Of a stretch of DNA of 64,000 bases, positions 25,708-37,273 are shown piece after piece (within the stretch, counting starts at the first letter, position 1; each line of letters opens with the position of its first letter). The notes under the pieces were generated by a model that was given only the letters and a program-made list of their open reading frames with translations, searched no databases and was not told where the DNA came from. The stretch is from Kalmusia sp. IMI 367209 (Eukaryota; Ascomycota; Dothideomycetes; Pleosporales; Didymosphaeriaceae), in contig JAPEUQ010000009.1 in the NCBI GenBank assembly GCA_027946365.1, forward strand, positions 1,178,001 to 1,242,000, read 5' to 3'. Position numbers and translations under genes: made by a program.

Positions 25708-26352
25708 GAGAATATCAATATTATTATGGCAATCCTACTGAGTTATGTGTACTCGTGCGAGATGTTGGTCTGGTGTTGCTTCCTATGGCTGAGCACCTCG
25801 CTTAAAGCTGCACCGCCCCGCAATGACACACTCATTGGCTCCGCCGATATCGCTAAGTGCACCTCACCTCCTGCACCCTCCCTCAGGAAGTACGCAGGAC
25901 GCGAGGCTGATATCCGAGGAAAGAGTTATACCTGTTCTGAATATTAGCAACGTAGTTAGCTGCGATTCATACTCTCGTCCCGTACTTTCAAGGCCCGCTT
26001 ACCGGACCTTCAGCTACGCAAATCAAAATATTTTTAAGCAAAAGGTATATAGATGCCGCCGACGATACATACACCCCTTCTCATCGCATTGCACATTATA
26101 ATGCAAAGCAGATGAACACTTCCGATAACGTTGCTGATCCAGATCCTGACAGACCATCCAGAAAACTTTGAGTACCAAAATCTAGCCACCCATACGCGAA
26201 ACCTGCATCCATTAAACCCATAATCGTGCAAGGCATTAAACCCGAAACCTCATACAGCCTGAACTATCCAATCAAGAAACCCAAAACCTACTCCCAGTCA
26301 TAAATATTCAATACTCCGAAACCCGAGAATCTATAACATTCGACTTGTGAAT
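25708..26352. other. Intergenic after GCP5-like gene
   Basis: About 0.65 kb, fairly AT-rich, no gene seen. Confidence 0.55.
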
Positions 26353-26583
26353 ATGCGCCATCCCGCCGCGCCGACCGTGATCGCGGTCCTCCTTGGCATC
26401 CTGGCTTTTTTCATCCTGTGGGGGAAGATCAGGGGAGATGGGCACCATGAGGGGAATCCGCATCCTGATGACATTCCTCCAAAATATGAGGAGGTCCGAG
26501 AAGAACATGTGGAAGATGGCGATGGGGATGGCGATGGCGTCGGAGGCGTAGTCGAAGTGGAGAGGCAGGAGAACGAAACGTAA
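26353..26583 (+). CDS. Small single-pass membrane protein with a PPxY motif (hypothetical)
   Basis: A 76-residue frame starting at ATG 26353. It shows one strong hydrophobic segment at about residues 8-22 (VIAVLLGILAFFILW), a basic-flanked boundary, then a soluble tail with PPKY near residue 45 and an acidic, Gly/Asp-rich end (three GD repeats). The family is not recognised. PPxY motifs bind WW domains of Nedd4/Rsp5 ubiquitin ligases, and several small fungal membrane adaptors have this layout, so an adaptor role is an inference. The long antisense frame over the same bases is taken as a shadow. Whether it is expressed is unknown. Confidence 0.4.
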   Translation: MRHPAAPTVIAVLLGILAFFILWGKIRGDGHHEGNPHPDDIPPKYEEVREEHVEDGDGDGDGVGGVVEVERQENET

Positions 26584-26807
26584 AGAGTCGACCCACGAAG
26601 GAATTGAGACGGGGGAGGAAGTGAGGGGTAGAAGAACACTTCTGCCTTGGGATACAACCTCAGACCATTCTCTGCAAGCCATCCTAATTTCCCCTCCTCG
26701 AACATCGCTGGCGTCCCCCGCCACGCAATCCCCTCCTTGTGCTCCTGGTACGCCTCCTTGGTGGTCGATGGCTCCCTGCTCGAAGGCCTAGATTGCGCGT
26801 AGAAGGC

Positions 26808-27599
26808 CTAAAGAAGGCACTGCCCCTTGGCGTTGCGCTTCTCGTCGTCACGCTTCTCGTCGTCACGCTTCTCGTCGTCACGCTTCTCGTCGTCACGCTT
26901 CTCGTCGTCACGCTTCTCGTCGTCACGCTTCTCGTCGTCACGCTTCTCATAGTCACGTTTCTCATCGTCGGTCTCTTCGTCGATGCTTCCGGGTCGGTCC
27001 GCGCTTCCTCTAGAGGCTCCGCCGGAGCGGATGGCTCCTGAGAGACGGGTGGATGTGGGAGTGTCGGCGGCAGCGGCAGCAGCGCGAGAAAGGATGGGGA
27101 CTGCGCCTCGAATTAGCCCTCTTGTATAATGGGCGGGAAGATCAGCATACTGGCCTAGTTCCAGAGAGAATCTGGGCCAATTTAGATGCCTGGACGAGCT
27201 GCTGATCGGATCCGAGCGGGGTGAGTTCTGGAAAGAGGCATAGGTTGAGGCCTGGGCACAGCTTTCCTTCGAAACCCAGGCCCTGCGGCGTGCTCAGCAA
27301 TGACAAATCGACCTCAGAAGATGCTCTCCGAGGCTAGCAGACGACCTCGCTGTAGTTGAGAGGTGCAGAAGACAGGCCATTCGTAATGTCAGCAGGAAGA
27401 CAGCCACGTCGCATATAGCGATACCAGATAAGACAAGATATCTACCTAATTGTATGGAGGGCGATTGCGGGATACTCGACGTTGAAGTTATGTCGGCGAG
27501 GAAAAGGCTAAGGCGGGTTGATGCCATGCTGTGCTTAGGGTTGATCTTGCGGAGGGGTTCGGGCTGTTGTCGTAAGAGATCAAGGTCTGAAGGCGTCAT
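26808..27599 (-). pseudogene. Hypothetical frame with pentapeptide repeat, broken by one in-frame TGA
   Basis: Reading minus from ATG 27599, one frame stays open for 264 codons except for a single TGA at 27296-27294, and ends with TAG at 26810-26808. Upstream of the stop is a Pro/Ser-rich start; downstream it reads like ordinary protein (for example NWPRFSLELGQYADLP, an Ala run, a Ser/Gly/Arg segment) and finishes in nine DDEKR-type units. Codons 3' of the stop contain no ATG until the end, so re-initiation is unlikely. A 30-nt segment GTCGAT...CCGCAG (27304-27275) has GT and AG ends and would remove the stop in frame, but is very short for an intron. I do not recognise the protein. It may be a decaying gene, or a gene with an unusual tiny intron. 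Confidence 0.35.
26836..26970. repeat. 15-bp tandem repeat, seven perfect and two degenerate units
   Basis: Unit CGCTTCTCGTCGTCA repeats exactly from 26836 to 26940, followed by two units with two to three changes each (26941-26955, 26956-26970). On the minus strand the unit encodes D-D-E-K-R in the frame that is open on both sides. Because 15 is divisible by three, copy-number change keeps the frame. All three frames on the plus strand are also open, but read as hydrophobic or Arg/His runs. Confidence 0.95.
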
Positions 27600-27970
27600 T
27601 GGGGAAGGAACGCTCACGCGATTGTAATGATCACTGCCACTTCACTGTCACCGGACACCATAACTAGATCAACCCGATTAATATAAATACGCAGGCGGGG
27701 GCCGCCTTCTCCACACCCACCACCCGACTTCGCAGACCACAAACTCAACTGTTGATGGTCACGTTCATCCTCACCGGGGCACCCAGTCAACTCTAAAGCT
27801 CATCACAGAGGGAACACTCTCACCATTTCTACACTACACCTCGTGCCACCTTAACTCCGATTGCTCAGAGAATCACAAATCGATTGCACTCGAACAGAAT
27901 ACACAACACAGTAAGATTCAACACTATACGGCTGTGGGAAGTACACCACTAATAACTTAGTAGAGACAAC
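27600..27970. other. Upstream region of F-box-like gene
   Basis: 371 bp with a TATAAATA box at 27682-27689, suited to the plus-strand gene starting at 27971. No gene seen. Confidence 0.5.
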
Positions 27971-28546
27971 ATGTTCGATCCTACGCCTGCGACCCCGGCT
28001 CTAGAGTTCTCAGATGCCTCAGACCCACCGAACGCCCCGAATCGCTTCCTACTACTCCCAGCCGAACTGCGTGTCCGTGTGTACAACTTCCTGGCCTCTC
28101 CGCGCGCTCCAAGCAAAGACTACGCCGGCTTCTACTTCACCTGCAAACAGATTCGCCAAGAGCTCGAGGAGGAGTACGTGAAGGGTTTCGCAAAGTCGTT
28201 CAATGCCATCAACGCATCCTGGCCGACGCCTGGCAGCCTGCAGATCGAGAGCGGAATGCCTCAGACCATTGCCGATACCCAGAATCTGATCATCAACACG
28301 CCCCTGGAATCAATGATTACCAAGGGCTCCGCTTCCTTCCAGATCACCAGCGCTCTGAGGCCCCTCCTATGCCTTCACGTCCAGCACATGAGCCTGCGTT
28401 TTAAGCGTACATCCAACGTCAGTCTCTTGTTGCTGGTGGCAATGTGGTGCAGTGGTATCGGACGCAACCCTGCGGTTCATCCCTGGATCTGTGTGGGCTC
28501 GTTCAGGGTTGTGATGCTCCAATTTGAGGACGACACATCGGTGTAG
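27971..28546 (+). CDS. F-box-like hypothetical protein
   Basis: Single-exon 191-residue protein. Residues 24-45 (RFLLLPAELRVRVYNFL) match the LLxLPxELRxxIY pattern that opens many short fungal F-box-like proteins of unknown role; such proteins can recruit substrates to SCF ubiquitin ligases, but many of these lineage-expanded ones are uncharacterised. A typical middle follows: YAGFYFTCKQIRQELEEEY. The C-terminal 80 residues carry a hydrophobic stretch (SLLLLVAMW) and no domain I know. The start has a TATAAATA box 289 bp upstream. A longer spliced C-terminus cannot be excluded. Confidence 0.65.
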   Translation: MFDPTPATPALEFSDASDPPNAPNRFLLLPAELRVRVYNFLASPRAPSKDYAGFYFTCKQIRQELEEEYVKGFAKSFNAINASWPTPGSLQIESGMPQTIADTQNLIINTPLESMITKGSASFQITSALRPLLCLHVQHMSLRFKRTSNVSLLLLVAMWCSGIGRNPAVHPWICVGSFRVVMLQFEDDTSV

Positions 28547-29143
28547 GAGCCGTGGCTTGTGAGGTCCTGTCCTTGGAACCTGGCCGGAAATACACATGCA
28601 GTCATGATTATATGGTGCGAGATTCATGAGAAGGAAAGGAGCGAGCATGACATAGGGTCGTAATTGTGTCATCAGATATACTGTATTGGAACGGTCTGAA
28701 GGGTCAGCGGCCTAGATAATGTCAATAGGACTAACTACCAAACACCATATCTGTCACATGATGTGACTTGGCACACATATATAGACCCTAGCTAGTCCTC
28801 ATACAATACAAGCAATACACATCATCCTTCAGATCCATTGACAATATCCATTCTGCATAAGTGCTCTAAATAGACTGCTGACTATCACTTTAGTTTTATC
28901 TAAGAGTTTAAGGTGTATCTGAGACAAGACTATCGAGTTCCATTTAATCGATGCCACGCAATCGTGCATACATGTAAGGCTGTAATATCACCAGATAGTT
29001 TTGTCTCTCACATAGGCCAATCAGGCTCAGTTCTGCTGCATTACATAATAAAACGGGCTTAGCGCGGCGCAGTCATATCACTCTCTAGGCTGCATTCCAG
29101 CGGCTTGTCACTTACAACATTTGAAAAACATATTGATATCGCG
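28547..29143. other. Intergenic
   Basis: About 0.6 kb of AT-rich DNA; nothing recognised except the upstream region of the exonuclease gene. Confidence 0.55.
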
Positions 29144-30556
29144 ATGGAACAAATCGCGCTATCGGATGCCTATTGCTTGCAGTTAATGCTTCTTACTGAG
29201 CCTGCGGACGCTTTGAAGAAACATGGGTTCATCGTTCAGCCTCTTACAGACGAGGAGCTTCTCTTGAAGAGGAGGTGTACTGCATGCGGGAAAGGTAATT
29301 GTTTTGAATTGAATAAGATATCTAAAGCTGACGCCTTGCAGCTATGTCGCAGGTTAAGGGTGATAAGAGCTGGAAGTTACCAACAGATGCAGCTGGCAGG
29401 ACCATCATGAAGAACACTCCGAATCGCCCGAACGCGACGCAATCTCCTGATCAGACTGTTAGTGCCTTGAAGAAAGGTCCTGCTCCAGTACCTCAGTTCA
29501 GGTGTAGATTCCACATGGGTGAGGTGGTGGGAAAGGTAAGTGGAGGAGTTAGTTCCGATATGGTTATTTGCAGCCCATAAAAAAAGATTAGAGACTTTAT
29601 CGCGTAGTCTAGCATAACTTTGTACATGAAACGCTGACTTGGTAAAGTACTGGACCTGCTGCAAACAACACGTTTCAGCCGATCCTTGCGGTGGGGCTCT
29701 CACCCACAACCTCCGCGAAGAGCATCCCGCTGATCTCGCCAAACGATACCAGTTTCATTCGACGCCTACCCAGCCCTCTCACCCCCACGAAATCCGTGTT
29801 GCAGTCGCTCTCGACTGCGAAATGGGTACCGCGGTTTCGGGTGACACTGAGCTCATCCGTGTCACCCTGATAGACTACTTCTCAGGTGATATTCTTGTAA
29901 ATCATCTCGTAGAGCCCACCGTGCCGATGAAGCACCTCAACACGAGATTTTCTGGCGTGACTTTCAAGCAGATTCGTGAAGCAAAGAGGCGAGGAGTCTG
30001 TTTGAAGGGCGCGCACGCAGCGAGGCGGGCAATGTGGACATACGTTGGGCCGAAGACGGTGGTAGTTGGGCATGGGCTTCAGAATGATTTGCGGGCTTTG
30101 AAGTGGATTCATGGGGTCACGGTTGATTCGTTTGTGATTGAGTGGAATATCAAGAAAGCTAGGGATGATGCCGAGAGACAGGCTAAGGAGGAGGCGGAGA
30201 AGTTGGCGAAGGAGAAGGCTGAAGCGGAAGGAGTGGTATTGGTCGAAGGGGTAGCGAAGAATGACGAAGCTGATTCGGTGCCTGCCGCTGTAGATGGGAA
30301 AGAAGGTGCGGTTCCGGGGCAGAAGAAGAAGAGGACAAGAACCTCGAGGGGTGACTTATCGCTTAAGACATTAGCGGAAAAGCGTCTGAAACGAAAGATC
30401 CAGTTGGGTGAGGGGACGACAGGACATGACAGCTTGGAGGACGCGATCACGGCTAGAGATGTGGTCCATTGGCATGTCACCAATCCTAGTGCTAAGGATG
30501 ATTTGACCAGAGAGGATGGGCTGTTGTCAGAATTGGAGAGACTCGTCGTGGATTGA
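29144..30556 (+). CDS. DEDDh 3'-5' RNA exonuclease (REXO/Rex family)
   Basis: Exonuclease likely to trim small RNAs or rRNA 3' ends. Exons 29144-29294, 29342-29535, 29648-30556; 417 residues. The N-terminal part has RRCTACGK (CxxC) and, across exons 2-3, a second Cys/His set (FRCRFHMG with WTCC), the small zinc-like module found before the exonuclease in this group. The catalytic motifs are visible: ALDCEMG (Asp171, Glu173), VVGHGLQNDL (Asp), and HDSLEDAITARD (His and Asp). Between motifs II and III is a charged Lys/Glu-rich insert of about 80 residues, longer than in the classic fold. Introns of 47 and 112 nt are in phase. Start is uncertain: TTGCAG just before 29186 could be an acceptor for an upstream exon. 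Confidence 0.85.
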
Positions 30557-30804
30557 GTAAACATTGGATATACGATATGTACGAAGATAGCTTCGAATTT
30601 GCAGCGTTCTTGTAGCGCCGGACTGGCGCCGTCTGGATGGAATAGGTACAGGTCTTGCCCAACGTCTCAACATTTACGGCTCATTTCCGATCCGAATCAA
30701 TTCATTTCTCTTATTTGAAGCGCATCATCATGCATAACATACCCCATCTCATACCTCCCTTCCTTACCTATCTCCTACGCATATCTTTCAAATTTCTCAG
30801 CTCT

Positions 30805-31786
30805 CTATTGACCCTTTCCCTTCTTCGCCTTCAATTTCTTCAGCTCTACCTCAATCTCAGCCTCGACCTCCTTCTTCAGCCCTTTATAAAATCCCAACTT
30901 GAACAAAATCTCATACCACACGAACAAAGGCGCTAAGAAGAGCGCTTGCACCAAGTTATCGAGAAGCGCGGGTTTGCGCCCTTCATACTTGCCGTGGCCG
31001 ATGAATTGCAGGATCCAGCTTACTACGTGCACAGCGACGGCGATGGTGTTTACCTAGTGGAATTAGACTTATTAGATAGAAAAAGAGGATCAGAAGCGCC
31101 TCTGAAAAGAAAAGAAAAGATAAGATAGGATTAGAGACTGGTAACGAGAGTGTAAAGAAACCGACCTTTGTCCGATCATAGGTCGACGTAAGACGGTTGG
31201 CCAGAGAAGCGGCGCCGAGGACCAGTGGAGCGAGGCCCACGCCGGCGAGGTTGGGAGATAGAACGAGATAGAGTGAAGAGTAGGTTAGGGAGGCGAGGGT
31301 CCCGAGATTCAAGGGAAGGTTGAGACGCGATAGTAGTAGTGGTGTGCGGAAGGAGGGCGTGTTAGTTCCCTGGTATTAGTGTGTTAGCCACATATGAACT
31401 TTGCGTTGCACACTAGTATACGGTTATGGGGCAGATAATTAAACACAGTTCCTGTACGTTTCGTGTAGTTGGGAATAAGTCCATTGGCATCTGGCCTTGA
31501 GAGGTTTGTCCTAGGTCTAGGAATTGCGCAAGACATGGCTAGAGATGGGAGACAATGGCTTACAAAGAGGAAACCTGTGGCTAGAAGAACCGGCACACAA
31601 GTCATGTGGATTTTAATATTGGTCTGAAGAAGTGTCAGGCTGTGGTTGGGTGTTGGAGTAGGAGATTGCTGACGGGATCATTATGGTATGCGCCATACTA
31701 GATGCAATAATTAACAAAAACGCAGGCTTCTTTCTTTACATGCTTTCACGTACGAAGACGAGCTGCTGCTTCAAGTCAAATCCCAT
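30805..31786 (-). CDS. MPO1: Mpo1-like 2-hydroxy fatty acid dioxygenase (DUF962)
   Basis: ER membrane Fe(II) dioxygenase that shortens 2-hydroxy fatty acids from phytosphingosine breakdown. Five exons: 31786-31754, 31697-31674, 31623-31564, 31369-31166, 31053-30805; 189 residues. Splicing is essential: exon 1 is 11 codons (MGFDLKQQLVF) and exon 2 only eight (YGAYHNDP), yet joined they reproduce the family start, followed by the TNIKIHMTCVP block of exon 3 with the conserved His. Exon 5 contains the second His region (VHVVSWILQFIGHG and the EGRKPALLDN motif). About four to five hydrophobic segments and a Lys-rich C-terminus fit an ER protein. All phases agree; introns 57 to 194 nt. Confidence 0.93.
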
Positions 31787-32786
31787 TGTAACAGACTGTT
31801 CGATCTGACACCCTCGGAATGGCACGGAACACTTGATAATGCGCGGGTGTAAGAAGTTCAAGCTTGTCCGATCAAAAAAAAAATAAGAAATGGCAAAAGC
31901 CCACCGGCAAGAGGAAATCGGATCACTGTGGGTTACACTGCGAAAGGAGAGCAAAGTAGATCTCTCGGTCATGCGACAAGACGTGATGTTGGGTGCGTAA
32001 GCTGTACCGAGGCTAAACGAGTGGGTCGTTCCTGCTTGACATGTGCGCGTCTGCACGCTAGCTAGCTCCTGCTAAACTTGGGACGGGACTGTGGGCGAGG
32101 CGTCACTACCGTTTTTGTGGAGACTGTTGGGTACCTTAATCTGACGACTTGTCCTCGTACACTTCACGTCCATGTACTACATTCTGTGGCAAAACACGAC
32201 CCAGGAGATTGGTGAAGGATTCGAAAGTCGACAGGCTTGCCACGATTGACCGAGGCTATTTGTGGATTATTCCGCTTTAGAAGAGTTGGGAAGGTGGCCG
32301 AGGGGCGTTGTGCGGACAAGCGAGGTACATGGCGGGAGTACCCCAGGAGCGGCAAATCTTGCGACGGCTACCCTGGACCAAGCCCAATGTCTTCACAAGA
32401 AACTTTCCTAGTGAGGTTTATAGTCCCGCAACTATCCTTCAGTGCTATACCGCCCTGCCTTCGGGCACCGAATTGCTCCTCCTTGTCCTGCTGAATCTTC
32501 AGTCTTGGCAGCGTTTAGTTGCATCACGGAATCAGTAGCGCGAAGTTTGTAAGAATGATGCTATTCATTCAAGACCAACGTATTATCTAGTGAGCGACTA
32601 TCCGCCGTCTACTTGTGCGTCAGAGCGAGCTGAATTTCCGAACAAAAGCTAAAAGGCTAAGATACACCTTAAGCGAAAACTGATCGCAAGTGCAAGGTCC
32701 TTGGCATGTTACACAACCGTAGACTAACACAGATTGCAAACATGCCACAGCATGAACATGCTTCCCTTGGTCGGATCACCCAAGTC
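31787..32786. other. Intergenic between MPO1 and the sugar transporter
   Basis: About 1 kb with MPO1 upstream DNA and transporter 3' DNA. Frames of 60-100 codons overlap on both strands with no family resemblance. Confidence 0.55.
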
Positions 32787-34978
32787 CTACACCTTGACGC
32801 CAGTGATGTCCGGGCTCGCCTTGTGGTCGTGGATCTCGTCGAACTTGTATAGGACTGGCTTTGCGAGCCCCTTCTTACGGAGAATATACGTCTTGAACCA
32901 CCAGGGTAGGTTCTTGGTAAGCTGGTAGTTCATGTGCGTACGTGTCGGTACGGCGAAGACGTAGTCGAGCTCTTCGAGCGTGCGCTGCTTCGTCTCGGGC
33001 AACCACAAGAAGCTGGAGAAGTTAGCGGCTAGACGCTCACATGGGAGCCTAGATGGACTTACATCATAATGAGGGCCACGACGTTAAGACCGGCGTAGAA
33101 TCCAAAGACACCTTGTGGCCTCATAACTCGCAACATAGTCGGGAGGGTGAGAGAAAGGACGGATGCCCAGAAGTTGTTGGTGGCAACAGCCCATGACATT
33201 CCCATTTCACGATGCGACAGAGGGAAAACCTCGGCCGAATAGGTGAATGGTACTGGTCCTTCTCCTGGCGAGTAAAATGCGCCGAACAGGTACACGAACA
33301 AGGCGATCAGACCCATGTGTGCAGCACTGTCCTTGGGGATGTAGTAGCACATTCCTGCAACCAACAATGTCCAGAACATGTTCGGGAATGTGAACAGCAA
33401 TAGGCCGCGGCGCCCAAATGTATCGATGGTCCACACAGCCGGCCAAGCGAAAACAAAATTGACCAAACCGAAACCGAACGAGGCAATGAGTGCCGTCTTA
33501 TCAGTAGCACCACCCTCCTTGAAGATAGTGCTAGAATAGAAGGCAATAATATTGACTGCCTCTGTTAGGAAAGTGCTCTGAGTAACGACAGGATCCACTT
33601 ACTGCCGCACATTTGTTGTCCGATCATGACGATGCCAGAAGCCTGGGTGGCACGACGGACACGAGGGATAGTAAAGAGCTCAATGAAACGCGTGAAGAAG
33701 TTGCCGTTTGGTGACAAGCCTTTCTCCCGGATCAGAACCTCCTCTTGGGCAAGAAGTGCATGGGTGTAGTAGAGGTCGCGCGCAGCCTGAAGAGGGGTAT
33801 TACGAAGTCGAAGGAAAGACCTATAGGCCTTGGCATAGCGGCGCTTCTTCATCAACCAACGGGGCGACTCTGGAACAAACCAGATACCGAGGACGAGCGG
33901 GACGGCGGGAATGAACGCAGAGCCCAATTGCAATCGCCAAGCGATCCTACCAACATTCTATCATCGAGTCAGATACGTACTAGCAGTAGATGGGTGCATT
34001 CAACTTACCATGACAACGAGGTTAGCCACTGTACCCAGGAAGATACCGAACGCTGTCCAGATTTGCCATGACATGACAAGACCGCCACGAACATTAGCAG
34101 GGACGTTCTCGGCTGAGAATACAGGCACGGTCACCTCTTTTAAGCCCATGCCGATACCCAGGAGGACACGACAGGCTGCGAGCTGTCCCCAATGTTGGGT
34201 GAGACCAGAGCCAATGGGTGCAAGGACCGAGAAGATGGCAGCGATGAAGATTGTGCCTCGGCGGCCAATCAAATCATTGATCGGGTCAGAAATCCAAGCG
34301 GTGAAGAGCGCAATGGCAATGTAGGGGCAAGAGTTGACGAAACCCACGATCCAGCTGTTCTTCCGGCACAGGGTCGTGTTGGCGGCGCTTGCATCACAGA
34401 AACTGGCCGGGCCATCCGGGATACCGAATTGCTCAGCGAAGGTCAAGTTGGCACCATTTGAACCTGTCTGATCCCAACCCTGAATAGCTGCGGCAATTGA
34501 GTTGAGGATGATGGTGATGTACAGGATCCTTGGCAGCTTCCAGCGGTGCGTCAATTCTTCACGGAGAGCGGTACGATCGTTCTCGTCAAGCTCTTCGATC
34601 TCGTCGATCAAAGCGGGCGCCTGGGCCGCAAGCGCACCCTTGATCAAAAGCGGAGTGATGTCCTCGAGCTGGTGCTCGCGAGCGAAACCCTCAACATCTG
34701 CAATCAATTGATGCTTGGATAGAGCGACAAGCGGGTTGCGAATCCTGTTGATATTAATGACACGTCGCCAATGGCATACACATATGCGACTTACTCTCCC
34801 TCTGTATTGGCAGTCAGCTCTGCGATGCTCTGGCGACGCTTCTCGTCAGTATCGAGCAAGGAGCTACGGCGCTCGACAGGCCTGTTAAACTGCGATTAGC
34901 TTACACAAACTGTTGTAAGTCCTGTCAGGCACAAGTATTAGAAACTTACTCGGCGCCAGAAATCTTCTCGTCCGCCAT
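32787..34978 (-). CDS. MFS sugar/polyol transporter (SP family, inositol-transporter-like)
   Basis: Proton-coupled uptake of a sugar or polyol across the plasma membrane. Six exons: 34978-34950, 34881-34795, 34744-34009, 33957-33603, 33555-33063, 33012-32787; 641 residues. It has a cytosolic N-tail of roughly 115 residues and twelve expected helices. Signatures: DLIGRRG after helix 2, PESPRWL after helix 6, FGRRGLLL, and [11 protein letters not shown] after helix 12. The [17 protein letters not shown] stretch recalls fungal transporters annotated as myo-inositol-like. Exon 4-5 acceptor was set at 33556 to give [12 protein letters not shown], matching the family, over a nearby alternative AG. 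All phases agree. Substrate is not determined. Confidence 0.92.
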
Positions 34979-36765
34979 TGTTGCTAGAACGCGATTGAAG
35001 TACTGGCCGATGATCGGTTAAGTGGGGAAGCTCCAGGAATGGGCAGCTTGGTTTTTATAGCTTCGGAGTCCCAGGCAGCTGGTCGGGCGTGAAAGGTAAC
35101 GCATGGGTTCGCGTTGCAGCTATTAGGTCACACAAGGCGGGGGATGGCTCTGGGCATTAGGTGGAAGGCTTCGTTTCTCGGTTGGTCCAATTTACGAAAT
35201 CACGCGACTCCCCAGTAACGGCAGCATTGACCCTTGAGCAATCGGGGCCAGCGCTGCAAGAGCTTCAGAATCTACGGTCGGCGTTCGTAAGTGGCTCAGC
35301 GAGTGGCTGTCGTTTTTGCTTCCTATTCGCCGAACAGCTTAGAGACCGCAGCCCATAGCTGCGCGTGCGCAGGTAGCTTTCACTCCATAACAGCTTGCCC
35401 CGCGCTCGGACCTCACACCATGCCCGTTGCTCATAGCATGACCCTTTCAGAGAGGATCAGCAGGCTCATTTCACAGAGACAAGGAACCGTCAGCGATTAC
35501 CTAGTCACTAGACAGCCGCAGAGCCTGTAGCAACAGTATCACAACATATGTGCCCTTGCACTCAGCCGCAGGAACAAACTGCTTGTGCGACTCAAGGGCG
35601 GAATCATATCGCGAACTCCTCTCAACACTCGAGGAAACGCTACCATGTACATTTCACTTTTTCGAGTGCTGGCATACCATATAGCGCAACAAAGAAACGA
35701 ATGACTAGGGTTTCGGTTTTTTTCACGGGGATCAAGACACCATCCCCGCACTGCGGGACCCCAGATGTGACGATCCTTTAGCGTTCCACCTACCAGAACC
35801 GGCTAAAGCTGGGAGAAAGGCAAGATCTCAGCTCTGCACAAATGCTGCACGGTGCTGCACAAGCTATCGACTGCGATCGAAACCTCAAGACTCGACGAAA
35901 TGTTAGAATGAATCTACCATTTGCTTGTGCCGCATCAGCCTCTCTTGCATCGTGAAGAGCCTGGGGCGAGTTGGTGGGCGAGGCTGTTGTTGGCACAAGG
36001 TTTCGCATATTGAGGCCTCGCTTTGCAGCCACAGCAATACGAACGGTTGTGCCGCCTCGCCCCCGTTTTCACCGGCCTTCGGTACGGTGTGGCCAGGGTC
36101 ATTGACGCGTACCGATGGCTATTCGCGCGACGAGTGCGCATGCGTACATCCATTATGCAATCGTTGCCTACGCGACACCCTTTCACCGACTAAAGTCCGT
36201 CCAAGACGTTACGACAAGCATATATTCAAGCCTCCAGCTCCTTCGAAGCCTTGGACCACAGCGCAACGGCGTCTTGGCGCCTTTTCTATGCTTATCTTGC
36301 CTAGCTGACTTCCTGTGTGTCTTGGTATCTGCTAATTCAATCATCAATGGGAATGACGCTCGCAAGTTCCTGCCAACCCTGGCATGTGGTCTTGCGCACA
36401 GGGCGCTGGTGTCATCCTGTGGCTACACAGATTTTGCGGCAGCCACAGTTGTGATCTTCGATGATTTGAGACAGCGAGGCTGCTGTAGGGGGTGAGCTGA
36501 GGCTCTCCCGACCGTGGTGCTTCGCCTAGGCCGATTCGTTCCAGCACCCAAACTGCTCTTACACTTGATTGCGGGCGTTTGCTTAGCAACGGGTTTCAGC
36601 ACGGACATGAAAATATTTCTATCCACGTGAAGCATCACTTCTAAGCAACGAGTTAAATTTCTTATAATATAGCCCTGTAGACAATTGCTAATCGACGCTT
36701 CTTAGAATGTCCAAATGTAGTCTGCCAAAGCCCTAGCCTCTAAATCTGCTCGCCCCGCAGCAGCT
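34979..36765. other. Gene-poor stretch
   Basis: About 1.8 kb. It starts with the transporter's promoter. Numerous frames of 60-130 codons lie on both strands, but none shows a family match, sustained codon texture or sensible splice partners. Confidence 0.5.
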
Positions 36766-37273
36766 CTAGAGATCGAAGACATTGCCAGTTATTGCCCAAT
36801 CCAGGGCACCGAAGATGATTATGCCCCCGTACTGTCACAAGTCAGCCAACGCCCTTCAAAGTCTCACAGTGCTCACATACCGGAAGAAGCCCAAACCATA
36901 CCATCGCCAGGAGGACCGGATCCGGAGTCAATGCGGAAGTGAGATAGACTGCCACAGCATAAATCGTTGGCATAATGGCATACACAAGACATTGTCGTGT
37001 CGCTGAGTCGTCCTCGTTGAGAAACCTCGTGCCTAACATCTCCGCTCCCTTCGCAACAACGACCACGTTCAACTGCGTGCCATCAGTCTCATCGGTCTTC
37101 CATCAAGGAAAAGTGGGTAGACTCACTGGAACGAAAATCAACCAGCACACAACGGCGAAGAACATTGCATCCGTGGCGAGCGTATAGTACGCCAGCGTGC
37201 ACAGCGCGAAGTACCCAACCAACCCGCACACAAACGCCGTTGCTCTGGCGTCGGGTGCGAATGATTTAGTCAT
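36766..37273 (-). CDS. Small multi-pass membrane protein, three exons (hypothetical)
   Basis: Found by splicing: exons 37273-37127, 37072-36881, 36831-36766 give 134 residues ending at TAG. Intron 1 (54 nt) has donor GTGAGT, branch GACTGAT and acceptor CGCAG; intron 2 (49 nt) has donor GTATGT, branch GCTGAC and acceptor GACAG; both are phase 0. The product has four hydrophobic segments, about residues 13-30, 35-55, 80-97 and 103-125, joined by short loops with one charged loop (RFLNEDDSATRQ). It ends GNVFDL. No family recognised; layout resembles small four-helix membrane proteins. The good splice signals and uniform hydrophobic pattern across three exons argue it is real. Confidence 0.6.

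Noticed and set aside
26739..27041. Hydrophobic VVTLL-repeat frame on the plus strand over the 15-bp repeat
   Set aside because: Mirror of the repeat; the minus-strand charged frame is open further on both sides and reads more like protein.
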